Assembly (NCBI GenBank): GCA_034430425.1
Contig: DAOUEK010000017.1
Span: 1-64,000 of the forward strand
Reading direction: 5' to 3'
DNA: 64,000 bases
From: WVZH01 sp034430425
GTDB lineage: Bacteria; Chloroflexota; Anaerolineae; Anaerolineales; E44-bin32
In this document: positions 8,217 to 17,042 of the stretch, in pieces
Layout of the letters: the number at the start of each line of letters is the position of its first letter
How positions within the stretch are numbered: position 1 is the first letter of the stretch
Program-made: the position numbers and the translations under genes
The notes under the pieces: generated by a model
What the model was told of the DNA's origin: nothing
Database searches by the model: none
The model's input: the letters and a program-made list of their open reading frames with translations, nothing else

Positions 8217-9500
8217 ATGACGGTCCGTGCAATGAAGAACCATTCCTTGTTCACCTTTCTTAAAAACCTGCGCGGGAACCCGCGTGTCTGCATTTACACT
8301 GAGCCCCTGTGGGGTATTCCTTTCAATTTATATACCCCTTACGTTTCGATTTACATGCTGGCCCTGGGGCTTGCCGAGCAGGAGATTGGTCTGATACTTT
8401 CCATCAGTTGGGGTTTCCAGATCGTCCTCGCCTTGTTTAGCGGCGTGGTTACGGATAAGCTCGGACGCCGTCGTACGACTTTGATCTTCGATATTCTCTG
8501 CTGGTCGATCCCGGCTTTGATATCGGCGTTGGCGCAGAATATCTGGTTTTTCCTGACGGCCGCCATATTCAACAGCTTCTGGCGTATTTCGCAAAATTCT
8601 TGGACGTGTCTACTGGTGGAGGATGCCGAACCCTCCCAGTTGGTAGATATTTACACTTGGGTTTACATCGCCAATCTGCTGGTAGGTTTTATCGCCCCGC
8701 TTACAGGGGTTTTGATTGATGTATATTCACTCGTGCCAACGATGCGAGGATTATATTTCTTTGCGGCATTCATGTTCACACTAAAAGCAATCGTCACCTA
8801 CAGGTTGACGGATGAAACGGCACAAGGCCGAGTCCGTCTACAGGAGACGCGCGAGCAGAGCATGTTTTATATCCTGCGCGGGTACAAAGATGTCTTTACC
8901 GAAATACTTCGTACGCCTCGAACGTTATACACAGCTGGAATTATGGTGGTGATGAGTATTACCATGCTGGTCAGTAATACCTTCTGGGCTATCATTGTGA
9001 CCGAAAAACTGCACATTCCTGCCCAACATATTGCGATATTCCCCTTCATCAGTTCCGCAACCATGTTGTTCTTTTTCTTCGCGGTCATGCCGCATCTAAA
9101 TAAGATGCCTTTCAAAATGCCCATGATGGTCGGTTTTCTGGGATTTATCATCAGCCAGGTGGTGTTGATCACGGCCCCTGAACGGGGATACGTAGCGTTG
9201 ATCGTCAGCGCATTGATCAAGGCTTGCAGCATCGCAGCGGTTAGCCCACTCGTCGACCAGCTGGCCGTATTGGCCATCCGCGCGGAAGAACGTGCTCGCA
9301 TCCAGGCGATATTACAGGTGGGAATTATTTTTATCACATCGCCATTCGGGTGGATAGCAGGTACACTTTCGGAATTGAATAAGAATTTTCCGTTCGTACT
9401 CAACCTGGTTCTGTTTGCTGTAGGTGCGGTGCTGGCATATCTGGTTGGGACCCGGATGGAGCCGATGACCGAAGCGGAAGTGGTTTCACCCGCCTTATAG
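8217..9500 (+). CDS. MFS transporter
   Basis: A 427-residue carrier with about twelve hydrophobic segments. The loop after segment 2 has VVTDKLGRRRTT, the family's cytoplasmic D-x-x-G-R-R signature, so it belongs to the major facilitator superfamily. ATG 8217 has GGAG at 8202-8205; an upstream in-frame TTG lacks a site. It is divergent from the sulfatase-fold gene and probably monocistronic. No motif indicates the substrate; sugar or drug export and oligosaccharide uptake are all possible. A basic loop after segment 6 and several Trp/Pro in the second half are ordinary for the family. Confidence 0.85.
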   Translation: MTVRAMKNHSLFTFLKNLRGNPRVCIYTEPLWGIPFNLYTPYVSIYMLALGLAEQEIGLILSISWGFQIVLALFSGVVTDKLGRRRTTLIFDILCWSIPALISALAQNIWFFLTAAIFNSFWRISQNSWTCLLVEDAEPSQLVDIYTWVYIANLLVGFIAPLTGVLIDVYSLVPTMRGLYFFAAFMFTLKAIVTYRLTDETAQGRVRLQETREQSMFYILRGYKDVFTEILRTPRTLYTAGIMVVMSITMLVSNTFWAIIVTEKLHIPAQHIAIFPFISSATMLFFFFAVMPHLNKMPFKMPMMVGFLGFIISQVVLITAPERGYVALIVSALIKACSIAAVSPLVDQLAVLAIRAEERARIQAILQVGIIFITSPFGWIAGTLSELNKNFPFVLNLVLFAVGAVLAYLVGTRMEPMTEAEVVSPAL

Positions 9501-9623
9501 CCCGTGATAAACTTGATGATCGATATTGATTCTGGTGTGAGCTGGGCAGGGTGTAACTTTCAGTCCATCACTCGAAGCTGTTGATCGGCTTCTGCCTTGA
9601 ACCGCAGTTGAAAGGACAATCGC

Positions 9624-10073
9624 ATGGATGATGACGTGGCGAAACGAATCCGGGAATATTGGGAATCCGGCTTTTGGTGTGCCGAAAGCGTTTTACTTGC
9701 CGTTGCGGAAGAAAAGGGAGCCCAATCGGATTTGATCCCCAAGATCGCCACGGGTTTTTGCAGCGGCATGGCGAGGACAGGCGGTCAATGTGGTGCGCTC
9801 AGCGGCGGGATATTGAGTATCGGTTTATTATTTGGCAGAAGTACCCCCGGCGGCCCGGTGAACGCAGTATATTCCCGTGTGGGAAAATTACGTCAGGATT
9901 TCGAGGAACAATTTGGATCGACCGGCTGCTCCGCACTCCTCGGACTGGATCTGGGAACGGAAGAAGGTATACAAAAGTTCCATGCGGATAATTTGCGCGA
10001 ACGCTGTCTGGAATATATAGAAGCGACTGCCCGCATGGTCATGGCGTTGCTTGATGATCCCGTTCTGGGGTAG
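9624..10073 (+). CDS. C_GCAxxG_C_C family putative redox protein
   Basis: 149 residues with five Cys in the spacing of the C_GCAxxG_C_C family: Cys19, Cys46 in FCSGMARTGG, Cys56 in QCGALSGG, Cys102 and Cys128. Members are small cytosolic proteins of anaerobes whose conserved Cys suggest metal or Fe-S binding or redox chemistry; no reaction is established. ATG 9624 follows AAAGGA at 9611-9616. It sits 38 bases before a zinc-ribbon protein on the same strand and may share its transcript. The canonical GCA is QCGA here, a variant that keeps Cys and the following Gly-Ala. Confidence 0.75.
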   Translation: MDDDVAKRIREYWESGFWCAESVLLAVAEEKGAQSDLIPKIATGFCSGMARTGGQCGALSGGILSIGLLFGRSTPGGPVNAVYSRVGKLRQDFEEQFGSTGCSALLGLDLGTEEGIQKFHADNLRERCLEYIEATARMVMALLDDPVLG

Positions 10074-10111
10074 GTGAGAAGCTGTCCTGATACAAAGATG
10101 GGGGAATCCGC

Positions 10112-10663
10112 ATGAGCACGAATTTCCAGGCGATTGTTTTTAATATCCCGCCGGATCAGGCACCGTCCATGCTGGGGCGACACTTGCGCAACTTCCTGGC
10201 CGCCGAGCAAATCATCGATGCGAAAACATCGGATTGTGCTCCCGGCGCTCGAAGACCGAGCTACGCCCCTGGACCCGGTTATTCGGTCGCAGTTGATCTT
10301 CCCAACCCTCATCTTTTCTCTCTGTCCACGAATGGTGTCGAAATCTCGCTGGGACGCATCGTCGAGATCGATCCGCAGGGAAGCTTCAAAGCGACATGTC
10401 CCAAGTGCGCCAACGTATTTACCCCCGGAGAGGATATGTACGATGCCATCTCGATCTGGCACGAGGGAGCGGATGATGTAACCGTTGCCTGCCCGAAATG
10501 CCTGCATGTCGTCCGTCTCATCGATTGGCCCATCGAGCCGGCCTGGGGATTCGGCAACCTGGCACTTAAATTCTGGAACTGGCCCAAGCTCCATCCGCAG
10601 TTCATCGAGAAACTCGCCACCATCGCCGGATTTCAACCCACCGTGGTCACAGGGAAGTTGTAG
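10112..10663 (+). CDS. Unrecognised protein with a zinc ribbon
   Basis: 183 residues, not recognised as a named family. Two CPKC knuckles (Cys96/99 and Cys127/130), 27 residues apart, form a likely zinc ribbon in the middle; between them lies a short acidic stretch. The N-terminal ~90 residues are Pro-rich without clear motifs, and the C-terminus is Trp-rich (IDWPIEPAWGFGNLALKFW). There is no signal peptide or membrane segment, so it is probably cytosolic. It follows the Cys-rich redox-type protein closely, which may indicate a shared transcript, but no joint function is evident. Confidence 0.65.
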   Translation: MSTNFQAIVFNIPPDQAPSMLGRHLRNFLAAEQIIDAKTSDCAPGARRPSYAPGPGYSVAVDLPNPHLFSLSTNGVEISLGRIVEIDPQGSFKATCPKCANVFTPGEDMYDAISIWHEGADDVTVACPKCLHVVRLIDWPIEPAWGFGNLALKFWNWPKLHPQFIEKLATIAGFQPTVVTGKL

Positions 10664-10900
10664 GTATTGACGTTTAATTTAAGAAGACCCCGCTGCTGGC
10701 GGCGTTCCAGATATTTTCCCCGTGCCGCTGCAAAGGTTTCCTCTTTGATGCCCTGATTCGGGAAGGACCGTTTTCTTCAACTATTGAGTTTTAATTTCAG
10801 TGATTTACGCAAGCATGTATAATCTCTAACTGACCGCCCGTTGATGTGTCGATCGCAGGTTTGCCTCAGAAACATGGATGATCATGTGAAGGAAACGCAT

Positions 10901-11926
10901 ATGAGCAACAATCACAGCAAGATTAATTCGATCGTCCGGCGGGAGCGAGCGGAGGAGTATTTGTTCTTCTCCCTCGTCGCCTTTGCCGGCACGGTGGTTT
11001 TCACCCGGGCATTTCTTCACCTGACCGGATTTCCGCAGCTTGGCAACGACATCCTGCACATCGCCCATGCACTCTGGGGTGGGTTGTTCCTCTTCATCGC
11101 CGTGCTGCTGCCGTTGACCCTGGCCAACCGCTGGGCGCTGCAAACCAGTGCGATCCTGAGCGGGATCGGCATCGGCCTTTTCATCGACGAGGTCGGGAAA
11201 TTCATCACCCAGAACAACGATTATTTCTACCCGCCGGCCGCATCGCTGATTTACGCTTTCTTCCTGCTCTGCGTCTTTGTCTTCGTCGTGTTCCGGCGCG
11301 CCCGTCATGCCGATCCCCGTCAGGCCATGTACAACGTACTTGATGGCTTCCAGGATTTTTTGGACGGCGATTTGGATACGGCAGAGGCGGAGCGGATCGA
11401 AACACAATTGGCCATCGCCATGTGGTCGGATCGGGAGGAGATCAAATCTATGGCGCAGGTTCTCAGCGACTTGCTTGAAGGGCAAAAAACTCACCTGCCC
11501 ACGGCGAGACCGAGCTTCCTGAAACGAATCGTTCGCTGGACGGATTCAATCGGCCAGCGTTTGGGTCGTCGGGTACACAGCATGATCGTCGCTACGATAT
11601 TAATCCTGTGGCTGCTGGCCGTGATCGGTTACATCGTGGTGCTGGTGCATAGTGGGACGAACCTGAATCCACAGGTGCTGCGCTGGCGTGACGCGTTGAT
11701 CGGCATCCAAAGTGTGGTCGGTGTCCTCATGTTGATCGCCGTCATCGCCTGGTTTTCACATCGGGAAGAAACCGGGGCGAAATTCGCCATTTTGGGGTTT
11801 CTGCTCTCCCTGGTTGCCCTGCAGATGTACTATTTCTACATCAGCCAGTTTTCAGCGACGGTAACCACGTTGGTGCAGTTCGGCTTTCTTCAAACACTGA
11901 CGACGTATCGGCGCTGGTATTTCTAG
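10901..11926 (+). CDS. Polytopic membrane protein of unknown function
   Basis: 341 residues. Four hydrophobic segments fill about 20-135, a soluble acidic linker spans ~140-225 (LDGDLDTAEAERIETQLAIA), and three or four more segments follow to the end. The first part carries FLHLTGFPQLGNDILHIAH, which I have seen in uncharacterised membrane proteins of Chloroflexota and Actinobacteria. ATG 10901 is chosen because AAGGAAA (10889-10895) sits six bases upstream; earlier in-frame starts at 10841 and 10874 lack this. An extended -10 (TGTATAAT, 10816-10823) lies about 80 bases upstream. The next gene starts 38 bases later, likely an operon. No function is inferred. Confidence 0.7.
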   Translation: MSNNHSKINSIVRRERAEEYLFFSLVAFAGTVVFTRAFLHLTGFPQLGNDILHIAHALWGGLFLFIAVLLPLTLANRWALQTSAILSGIGIGLFIDEVGKFITQNNDYFYPPAASLIYAFFLLCVFVFVVFRRARHADPRQAMYNVLDGFQDFLDGDLDTAEAERIETQLAIAMWSDREEIKSMAQVLSDLLEGQKTHLPTARPSFLKRIVRWTDSIGQRLGRRVHSMIVATILILWLLAVIGYIVVLVHSGTNLNPQVLRWRDALIGIQSVVGVLMLIAVIAWFSHREETGAKFAILGFLLSLVALQMYYFYISQFSATVTTLVQFGFLQTLTTYRRWYF

Positions 11927-11964
11927 GAAAGGTTGTTCCACAGAGAAAGGGGAGAAGTTTGCTT

Positions 11965-12570
11965 ATGGATGCGGTCTATAAGATCATCTTCTTTGCACTT
12001 TTTGCTGCTTTGTTAACCATACGCGGCTATTTTGGCTGGAAAGCACGAGAGGCCGGTCACTGCAGTTGGTTCGCGGACGAGGAAGCCGTTGAGCGTGAGG
12101 GCTGGTTGAGTCTGATACTGCGTCCGATAACCTTCCTGGGAATGTTAGTGTTGGTCGTGCTTTACGCACTTAGCAACGCAGAGTCAGGTTGGCTGTTCAT
12201 TTCCCTGCCAAGCTGGCTGCGCTGGTTGGGCGTGGGGTTGGGGATCGTGAGTATACCCTTGATGGTATGGGTGCACGATACCCTGCGCGAGTTCTGGTCG
12301 ACTACGCTCCAAATCCAGGATCGGCACGAATTGATTACGGAGGGACCGTATCACTGGGTGCGACATCCGATGTACACGACTCTTTTAATGCTGTTCGTCG
12401 GTCTTTCGCTGATTTCTGCAGTCTGGCCGTTTCTCGTCCTGGCGATCGGCATGGGTCCTTTCTTCAATCGTGTTGCCGGCAAGGAAGAAGCGATGATGAT
12501 CGAACAATTTGGCGACGAATACCGCAGCTACATGCAGCGAACCGAGCGTTTTACACCGCGATTACGGTAG
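11965..12570 (+). CDS. Isoprenylcysteine methyltransferase-like (ICMT-fold) membrane protein
   Basis: 201 residues with about five membrane segments. The C-terminal half has the ICMT/PEMT signature: HELITEGPYHWVRHPMYTT followed by a hydrophobic hairpin and EEAMMIEQFGDEYRSYMQRT. In this superfamily the RHP-x-Y motif helps bind S-adenosylmethionine at the membrane face. Bacterial members methylate diverse substrates or are of unknown activity, so only membrane methyltransferase is claimed. ATG 11965 is preferred over TTG 11959 because the ribosome site GGGGAG (11949-11954) is ten bases from it. It is probably cotranscribed with the preceding membrane protein. Confidence 0.75.
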   Translation: MDAVYKIIFFALFAALLTIRGYFGWKAREAGHCSWFADEEAVEREGWLSLILRPITFLGMLVLVVLYALSNAESGWLFISLPSWLRWLGVGLGIVSIPLMVWVHDTLREFWSTTLQIQDRHELITEGPYHWVRHPMYTTLLMLFVGLSLISAVWPFLVLAIGMGPFFNRVAGKEEAMMIEQFGDEYRSYMQRTERFTPRLR

Positions 12571-12721
12571 AAGAATCATCTGTGTTTCGATTTACTTCGA
12601 CCATGCGCTGCTTTGCGGTAGGGACGGCAGACTATTACCCGGCCTAATTCCCTTGTGGTAATCGGAGCAGCAACATGATTTCATTAACGAATGTCTTCTG
12701 TCCGAGAGGCGCTTATAACGT

Positions 12722-14209
12722 ATGAAGAAATTGGTCATCATCGGAGCCGGGCTGGGCGGTTTGTCCCTGGGCATTCGCCTGCAGTCGAAGGGCTACCAGG
12801 TAACCATTCTGGAAAAAAACGCCCAAATTGGTGGTCACGCCTCGCAGCGCAAGCAGCGTGGCTACACCTTCGATATGGGTCCTTCGCTCTTTACCGCACC
12901 CGGCATCGTGCGCAAGTTGTTCGCCTGTGCCGACGAGCGTATGGAGGACCATCTGGAACTTATCCCGCTTGATCCCTTCTACCGCATTTACTTCCATGAT
13001 GGCAGTCATCTCGATTACGGCGGAAACAGCGATCGCATGCGGGAGCACATGTCCCAGTTCAACCTGCAGGATGCCAGGAAATATGAGCAGTTCATAAAAC
13101 ACTCGGGCGCGATCTATCGCTTTATCGTCGGGCAGGGATATGGATCCCGCCCCTTTGACAGCTGGTTGACGATGTTCAAGTTCATTCCGCAAGCCTTGAA
13201 ACTGCAGGCCTTCCTTCCGGCCTATTATTTATCCACCCGCTATTTCCGCGATTTCCGCCATCGCTTCGCCTTAAGCTTTCACCCCCTCTTTCTCGGCGGA
13301 AGCCCTTTTCGCACTCCGGCGGTTTACCAGATGATTCCCTATCTGGAAAAGACCGAAGGGGTGTGGTATCCGCGCGGTGGGATGTACAGTCTGGTCGAAG
13401 CGCTGGCGGCTGTCTTCCAGAGTCTGGGCGGGGAGATTCTCACCAACCAGGAAGTCGTGCAAATCCTTGTAGATAATCGCCGTGCATGCGGTGTTGCAAC
13501 GAGTGGTGAAACCTTTCGGGCGGACGCCGTGGTTTCCAATATTGATCTGCAGCACACGTACGGAAGCCTGCTTGCGCCGGAGCATCGCCGCAAATGGACC
13601 GACCGGCGTCTCCGCCGTGTTCGCTATGGCATGAGTGCATTTTTGCTCTATCTGGGTGTGCGCAAGAAATATCCTCAGCTGCTGCACCACACACTGATTC
13701 TTTCGGAACGTTACCGCTCACTGGTGAAGGATATCTTCGATCGCCGTATCCTTCCCGATGATTTTTCCATGTATCTGCATGTCCCTTCGCGAACCGAGGC
13801 GGCCATGGCGCCTCCTGGCTGTGAGAGCATGTATGTGCTCATCCCGGTGACCAACCTGTCCGGGAATGTGGACTGGGAAGTAACAGCCGAGCCCTTTGCC
13901 CAAAAGGTGTTGGATTTCCTGGAGCATGATTTTGGCCTGGATGGTTTGCAGCAAGCGATCGAGGTGAAGGAAATCTACTCGCCGTTGGACTTTGCAGAGC
14001 AGCGTAACAGTTCCAGCGGCGCTCCCTGGGGATTGGAGCCGATTTTTTCCCAAACGGCCATATTCCGTCCACAAAATCGGAGTGCGGACTTGAAAGGTCT
14101 GTATCTGGTGGGTGCCAGCACCCATCCCGGCGCCGGGGTGCCTGGTGTGATGCTGACGGCCGAAGCGACCGAATGGGTGATCCGACAGGATTTTCCGGTT
14201 TCAAATTGA
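12722..14209 (+). CDS. crtI: CrtI-type phytoene desaturase/carotenoid oxidoreductase
   Basis: 495 residues, the usual length for CrtI-family FAD enzymes. The N-terminal dinucleotide fold shows IGAGLGGLSLGIRLQ followed by the second FAD motif (LEKNAQIGGHASQ). The C-terminus has LYLVGASTHPGAGVPGVMLT, the family's FAD/substrate signature. It would desaturate phytoene or a related C30/C40 chain at the membrane. It is followed 51 bases later by a CruF-like carotenoid protein and then by a strong terminator, giving a two-gene carotenoid operon. Close paralogues act as desaturases, ketolases or isomerases, so the exact step is open. There is no phytoene synthase in the window. Confidence 0.85.
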   Translation: MKKLVIIGAGLGGLSLGIRLQSKGYQVTILEKNAQIGGHASQRKQRGYTFDMGPSLFTAPGIVRKLFACADERMEDHLELIPLDPFYRIYFHDGSHLDYGGNSDRMREHMSQFNLQDARKYEQFIKHSGAIYRFIVGQGYGSRPFDSWLTMFKFIPQALKLQAFLPAYYLSTRYFRDFRHRFALSFHPLFLGGSPFRTPAVYQMIPYLEKTEGVWYPRGGMYSLVEALAAVFQSLGGEILTNQEVVQILVDNRRACGVATSGETFRADAVVSNIDLQHTYGSLLAPEHRRKWTDRRLRRVRYGMSAFLLYLGVRKKYPQLLHHTLILSERYRSLVKDIFDRRILPDDFSMYLHVPSRTEAAMAPPGCESMYVLIPVTNLSGNVDWEVTAEPFAQKVLDFLEHDFGLDGLQQAIEVKEIYSPLDFAEQRNSSSGAPWGLEPIFSQTAIFRPQNRSADLKGLYLVGASTHPGAGVPGVMLTAEATEWVIRQDFPVSN

Positions 14210-14260
14210 GGATTTGATGTATTCAAGTCGACGAAGTGATGAAGCTGGAGAGGTTTTCAA

Positions 14261-14944
14261 TTGTTGGTAAAGCTTCGAATTATTTTCCTGTATTGTTTGC
14301 TTGTCACCGGGGCTGTGATTCACGTTGAAGGAAGCCATACCTCGATGCTGCTGGCGATAACAAGTTGGATGTTGATCGGGCTGGGGATCTGGATCGTTTG
14401 TGAGAGCGCGTGGCTACGGTGCAAGGAAGACGATTTGGGAATAAGTTGGAAGAAACAGTGCTGGAAATTTTTGGGATGGAGTATCTGTGTTGTAGCAATA
14501 ACCTGGTCACTCGAGTGGCTGGGCGTTCATATGGGATGGATCTTCGGCCGCTATCAATATCATTCCGTGCTGCAGCCGGAAATATCAGACGTACCGCTTG
14601 CTGTCGGTTTTTCCTGGCTGACCTTATTGCTCTCCGCTGCGGCGCTGGAACGGCAATTGCCTTCACGACTGCAAAACGATAGAGTTCTGCGCAGATCGCT
14701 GACCATTGCAATCTTGCTGCTTATCTTCGACATTGTGCTGGAACCAGGTGCGATCAAGCTGGGGTATTGGCGCTGGCAGAACGACAGTGTCCCCTGGGGG
14801 AATTATTTCTCCTGGTTCGGGATCGGCTGGGCGCTGGCGTATGTCACCTTGCGATTGAATTTATGGCGGGGGGACTTTCCGCAAATCGCCTCACATTTCT
14901 ATGTTGCACAAATCATGTATTTTGGGTTGGCGTATCTGGCATAG
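14261..14944 (+). CDS. Carotenoid biosynthesis membrane protein (CruF/DUF422-like)
   Basis: 227 residues with about seven hydrophobic segments. Features of the CruF/DUF422 family are present: EWLGVHMGWIFGRYQY, a conserved FDIVLEPGA acidic segment, GYWRWQNDSVPWGNYFSWFG near the end. CruF and its archaeal relatives hydrate the psi end of acyclic carotenoids to a tertiary alcohol. The start is TTG 14261, the first in-frame codon with a good site (GGAGAGG at 14247-14253, seven bases away). Placement directly after CrtI supports carotenoid end-group modification. The perfect hairpin at 14977-15009 ends the operon. Confidence 0.75.
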   Translation: MLVKLRIIFLYCLLVTGAVIHVEGSHTSMLLAITSWMLIGLGIWIVCESAWLRCKEDDLGISWKKQCWKFLGWSICVVAITWSLEWLGVHMGWIFGRYQYHSVLQPEISDVPLAVGFSWLTLLLSAAALERQLPSRLQNDRVLRRSLTIAILLLIFDIVLEPGAIKLGYWRWQNDSVPWGNYFSWFGIGWALAYVTLRLNLWRGDFPQIASHFYVAQIMYFGLAYLA

Positions 14945-14976
14945 CAGCGGGTCAATGCGGATTGGATACAAAACGT

Positions 14977-15009
14977 AAAACGCCCTCCGGATTTTCCGGA
15001 GGGCGTTTT
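14977..15009. terminator. Bidirectional intrinsic terminator
   Basis: AAAACGCCCTCCGGA and its exact complement surround a three-base loop, with A-run on one side and T-run on the other. It lies between the convergent carotenoid operon and aldo-keto reductase gene and can end both transcripts. Confidence 0.9.
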
Positions 15010-15030
15010 GTTGAAGTGAAATGCATGCGA

Positions 15031-16035
15031 TCAAACGAGCACCGGATCGCGCCCAAGGATGTTGTCAATCTCGCTCATCTGATCCGGAGTCAGCGGCCCG
15101 AACTGCATTGCGCCGGCATTATCCTCTACCTGTTTGACGTTCTTGAATCCGGGGATGGGCACCGTGCGCTCGCTGGCGCCCCAGATCCAGGCCAGCGCGC
15201 CCTGCGCTAAAGTGCGTCCCTTGCTGGTCAGGATTTCCCGGATCGCCTCCAGGCGTTTCAACCATTCCGGATTGGGTTTGCCGTCCTTCAGGCCGGCAAA
15301 CCATTCGGCACTGGCGCGCACATCGTCGCTGCTGAAGGTCGTCTCGGGGGTGAATTTCCCGGTCAGGATGCCCATGCCCAGCGGTCCACGGTTCAGGCTG
15401 CCGAGATCCAGTTCATCGCAAGCTCGCAGCAGTTCCAGATTGCCGTCGAAGACATTTAACTGCTGTTGAACGACGCCGCAGTTAGGCCCTTCAGCGAAGC
15501 GCTGTACGGCATCGAGGCGGTCGGTACTCCAACCATAGGTGCGAATTTTACCTTCGCGTACCAATGCCTCCAATTCATCGCGCACAGCGTCGGATTTCTC
15601 CAGATCGTAGCCCCAGACGTGCAGTTGGAAGATGTCGATCACGTCGGTCTGCAACCGCTTCAAACTGGCTTCGCGGTCCGCCCGAAGACGGCTGACGATG
15701 TCGCCGTGTTCCTCGTCTCCGTCGTAAGGCAGGACGTTCTTTTTCGCTTCATCCACGACATAGCCGAATTTGGTGGCGATGACGGCTTGATCGCGTTTTC
15801 CGCGCAGTGCTTTACCCAGGATGCGCTCGCTGTGACCGCAGCCGTAGTTGGCGGCGGTGTCGAACAGCGTGGCGCCGGCATCCAGGGCGGCGTGAATGGC
15901 GCGGATTGATTCATCGTCGTCAATCTCGCCCCAGCCGGCTTCGCCGCCGAGGAATTTCCAGGGGCCTCCGATCGCCCAGCAGCCCATGCCGACGGCGGAG
16001 ACTTCGATTCCCGATTTTCCTAACGTGCGTTTCAT
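15031..16035 (-). CDS. Aldo/keto reductase
   Basis: 334 residues of the AKR superfamily, an NADPH-dependent (alpha/beta)8 barrel. The catalytic tetrad is visible: Asp and Tyr in LFDTAANYGCGHSE, Lys in ATKFGY and His in IFQLHVWGYD. The late phosphate-binding region reads TVPIPGFKNVKQVEDN. ATG 16035 has GGAGGA immediately upstream and overlaps the MerR regulator stop by four bases (ATGA), so translation is coupled and this is the regulator's target as well as its operon partner. A carbonyl or aldehyde substrate is likely, and an aldehyde-type inducer would fit, but neither can be read from the sequence. Confidence 0.88.
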   Translation of the reverse strand: MKRTLGKSGIEVSAVGMGCWAIGGPWKFLGGEAGWGEIDDDESIRAIHAALDAGATLFDTAANYGCGHSERILGKALRGKRDQAVIATKFGYVVDEAKKNVLPYDGDEEHGDIVSRLRADREASLKRLQTDVIDIFQLHVWGYDLEKSDAVRDELEALVREGKIRTYGWSTDRLDAVQRFAEGPNCGVVQQQLNVFDGNLELLRACDELDLGSLNRGPLGMGILTGKFTPETTFSSDDVRASAEWFAGLKDGKPNPEWLKRLEAIREILTSKGRTLAQGALAWIWGASERTVPIPGFKNVKQVEDNAGAMQFGPLTPDQMSEIDNILGRDPVLV

Positions 16036-16406
16036 GATTCCTCCTCGATCATGTTGGAATACCAATCGATCTTGTTGTGAATGACTTCTAAATCCTTTTC
16101 TAATGCAGCTATCTCCCGCAGCACACACTCGCGGTGTTTTTTCAACATGGCCAATCGTGATTGAATGGTGTGGTCTCCTGCGTGGGTCAGATGGGTGAAC
16201 TCGATCATTTGCGTCACCGGCATGCCCGTGCTGCGCAGGCATTTGAGGAAATCGATCCAACCCAGATCGGCGTCGGTGTAGCGGCGGTGCCCGTTGGGGG
16301 CGCGCTCCACCGGCGGGATCAAACCGATCTTCTCGTAATAACGCAGCGTATGTTCGCTCAATCCGGTGCGGGAGGCGGTCTGTTGAATGGTCAGGTTTGT
16401 ATCCAT
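16032..16406 (-). CDS. MerR-family transcriptional regulator
   Basis: 124 residues. The N-terminal winged helix reads TIQQTASRTGLSEHTLRYYE and continues through GHRRYTDADLGWIDFLKCLR, as in MerR proteins; the rest is the dimerising coiled coil (LAMLKKHRECVLREIAALEK). It lacks the paired Cys of metal sensors, so it is of the small-molecule type (AdhR/NmlR-like or other). ATG 16406 has GGAG five bases upstream; an earlier GTG/ATG start is less well placed. It is the first gene of the operon with the aldo-keto reductase and lies just downstream of a 19-bp-spacer promoter with a dyad, implying autoregulation. Confidence 0.88.
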   Translation of the reverse strand: MDTNLTIQQTASRTGLSEHTLRYYEKIGLIPPVERAPNGHRRYTDADLGWIDFLKCLRSTGMPVTQMIEFTHLTHAGDHTIQSRLAMLKKHRECVLREIAALEKDLEVIHNKIDWYSNMIEEES

Positions 16407-16415
16407 AGTAACTCC

Positions 16416-16446
16416 ATCATACAACTTAGAGTGTACTCTAAGTCAA
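16416..16446 (-). promoter_or_regulatory. MerR-type promoter with operator dyad
   Basis: On the minus strand, -35 TTGACT (16446-16441) and -10 TATGAT (16421-16416) are separated by 19 bp. The spacer is almost filled by the dyad ACTTAGAGT-AC-ACTCTAAGT (16443-16424). Over-long spacers with a centred dyad are the hallmark of MerR-activated promoters, where the regulator untwists DNA. It drives the adjacent merR-like/AKR operon. Confidence 0.85.
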
Positions 16447-16615
16447 GCGCGAGATATCAATATTCGTTGTCTGGGGTACATGTGATGGTTTTAGTCGAAG
16501 TGGCCGTTTCACTTGAACCTGGAGGAATGATATTTGGGGTTGATACATCTATATACTTTCTATTGTCACCATTTCGCACGTATAATCAAACATCGACGCA
16601 TACAGGAGCATCATG

Positions 16616-16999
16616 ATGGTTGAGACAGATACAGTAAAATCCCCAACCACAGATCGACTGCGGCGCATCGCCCGCATTTCCAGCGTGGTGCTCATTGCCT
16701 TCACGATTGTAATGGCCGTTGGTCATTTATTCGGGTCCGACCCGTTTACTGTGGACTACGATCCCATCGAGAATATTCTACCTGTGACGATGAGCCTGAG
16801 CGTGTTTGCCCTGGCCATCGCCTGGCGCCGGGAGGGAAGGGGTGGCGCGCTAAGCCTGGCGCTGTTCATTCTTGTAATCATCCTGGATTGGATCATTCGC
16901 GGAAGCTTCTTTCCCCTCCGCGGGCTTCTGGTTTTTCTTCCTCTTCCAACCACGGCGCTGCTTTTCCTGGTTTGCTGGTTCCGATCCAGAACTCCATAA
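16616..16999 (+). CDS. Small four-helix membrane protein, unknown function
   Basis: 127 residues with four hydrophobic segments (about 22-42, 55-72, 80-97, 100-120) and a short basic C-terminus. AGGAG at 16604-16608 is seven bases from ATG 16616 and only four from ATG 16613, so the second Met is preferred. Similar small membrane proteins are common in Chloroflexota and Firmicutes, without assigned role. It precedes a LysE-type exporter by 43 bases on the same strand and may share its transcript. Confidence 0.6.
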   Translation: MVETDTVKSPTTDRLRRIARISSVVLIAFTIVMAVGHLFGSDPFTVDYDPIENILPVTMSLSVFALAIAWRREGRGGALSLALFILVIILDWIIRGSFFPLRGLLVFLPLPTTALLFLVCWFRSRTP

Positions 17000-17042
17000 G
17001 CAGGCAGTATTTTGGTAATAGATCAATCCGGATGGAGGGAAT

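Noticed and set aside
9893..10636. Long antisense ORF across the zinc-ribbon and redox-type genes
   Set aside because: No ribosome site, no recognisable domain. It mirrors two convincing plus-strand genes.
10826..11494. Antisense ORF over the membrane protein gene
   Set aside because: Low-complexity Gln/Glu/Arg composition typical of a shadow of hydrophobic codons.
12571..12721. Possible riboswitch ahead of crtI
   Set aside because: Only weak ATTACC/GGTAAT pairing and no conserved core.
16161..16616. Plus-strand ORF opposite the MerR gene and its promoter
   Set aside because: It overlaps a clear MerR gene and its operator and has no domain match.
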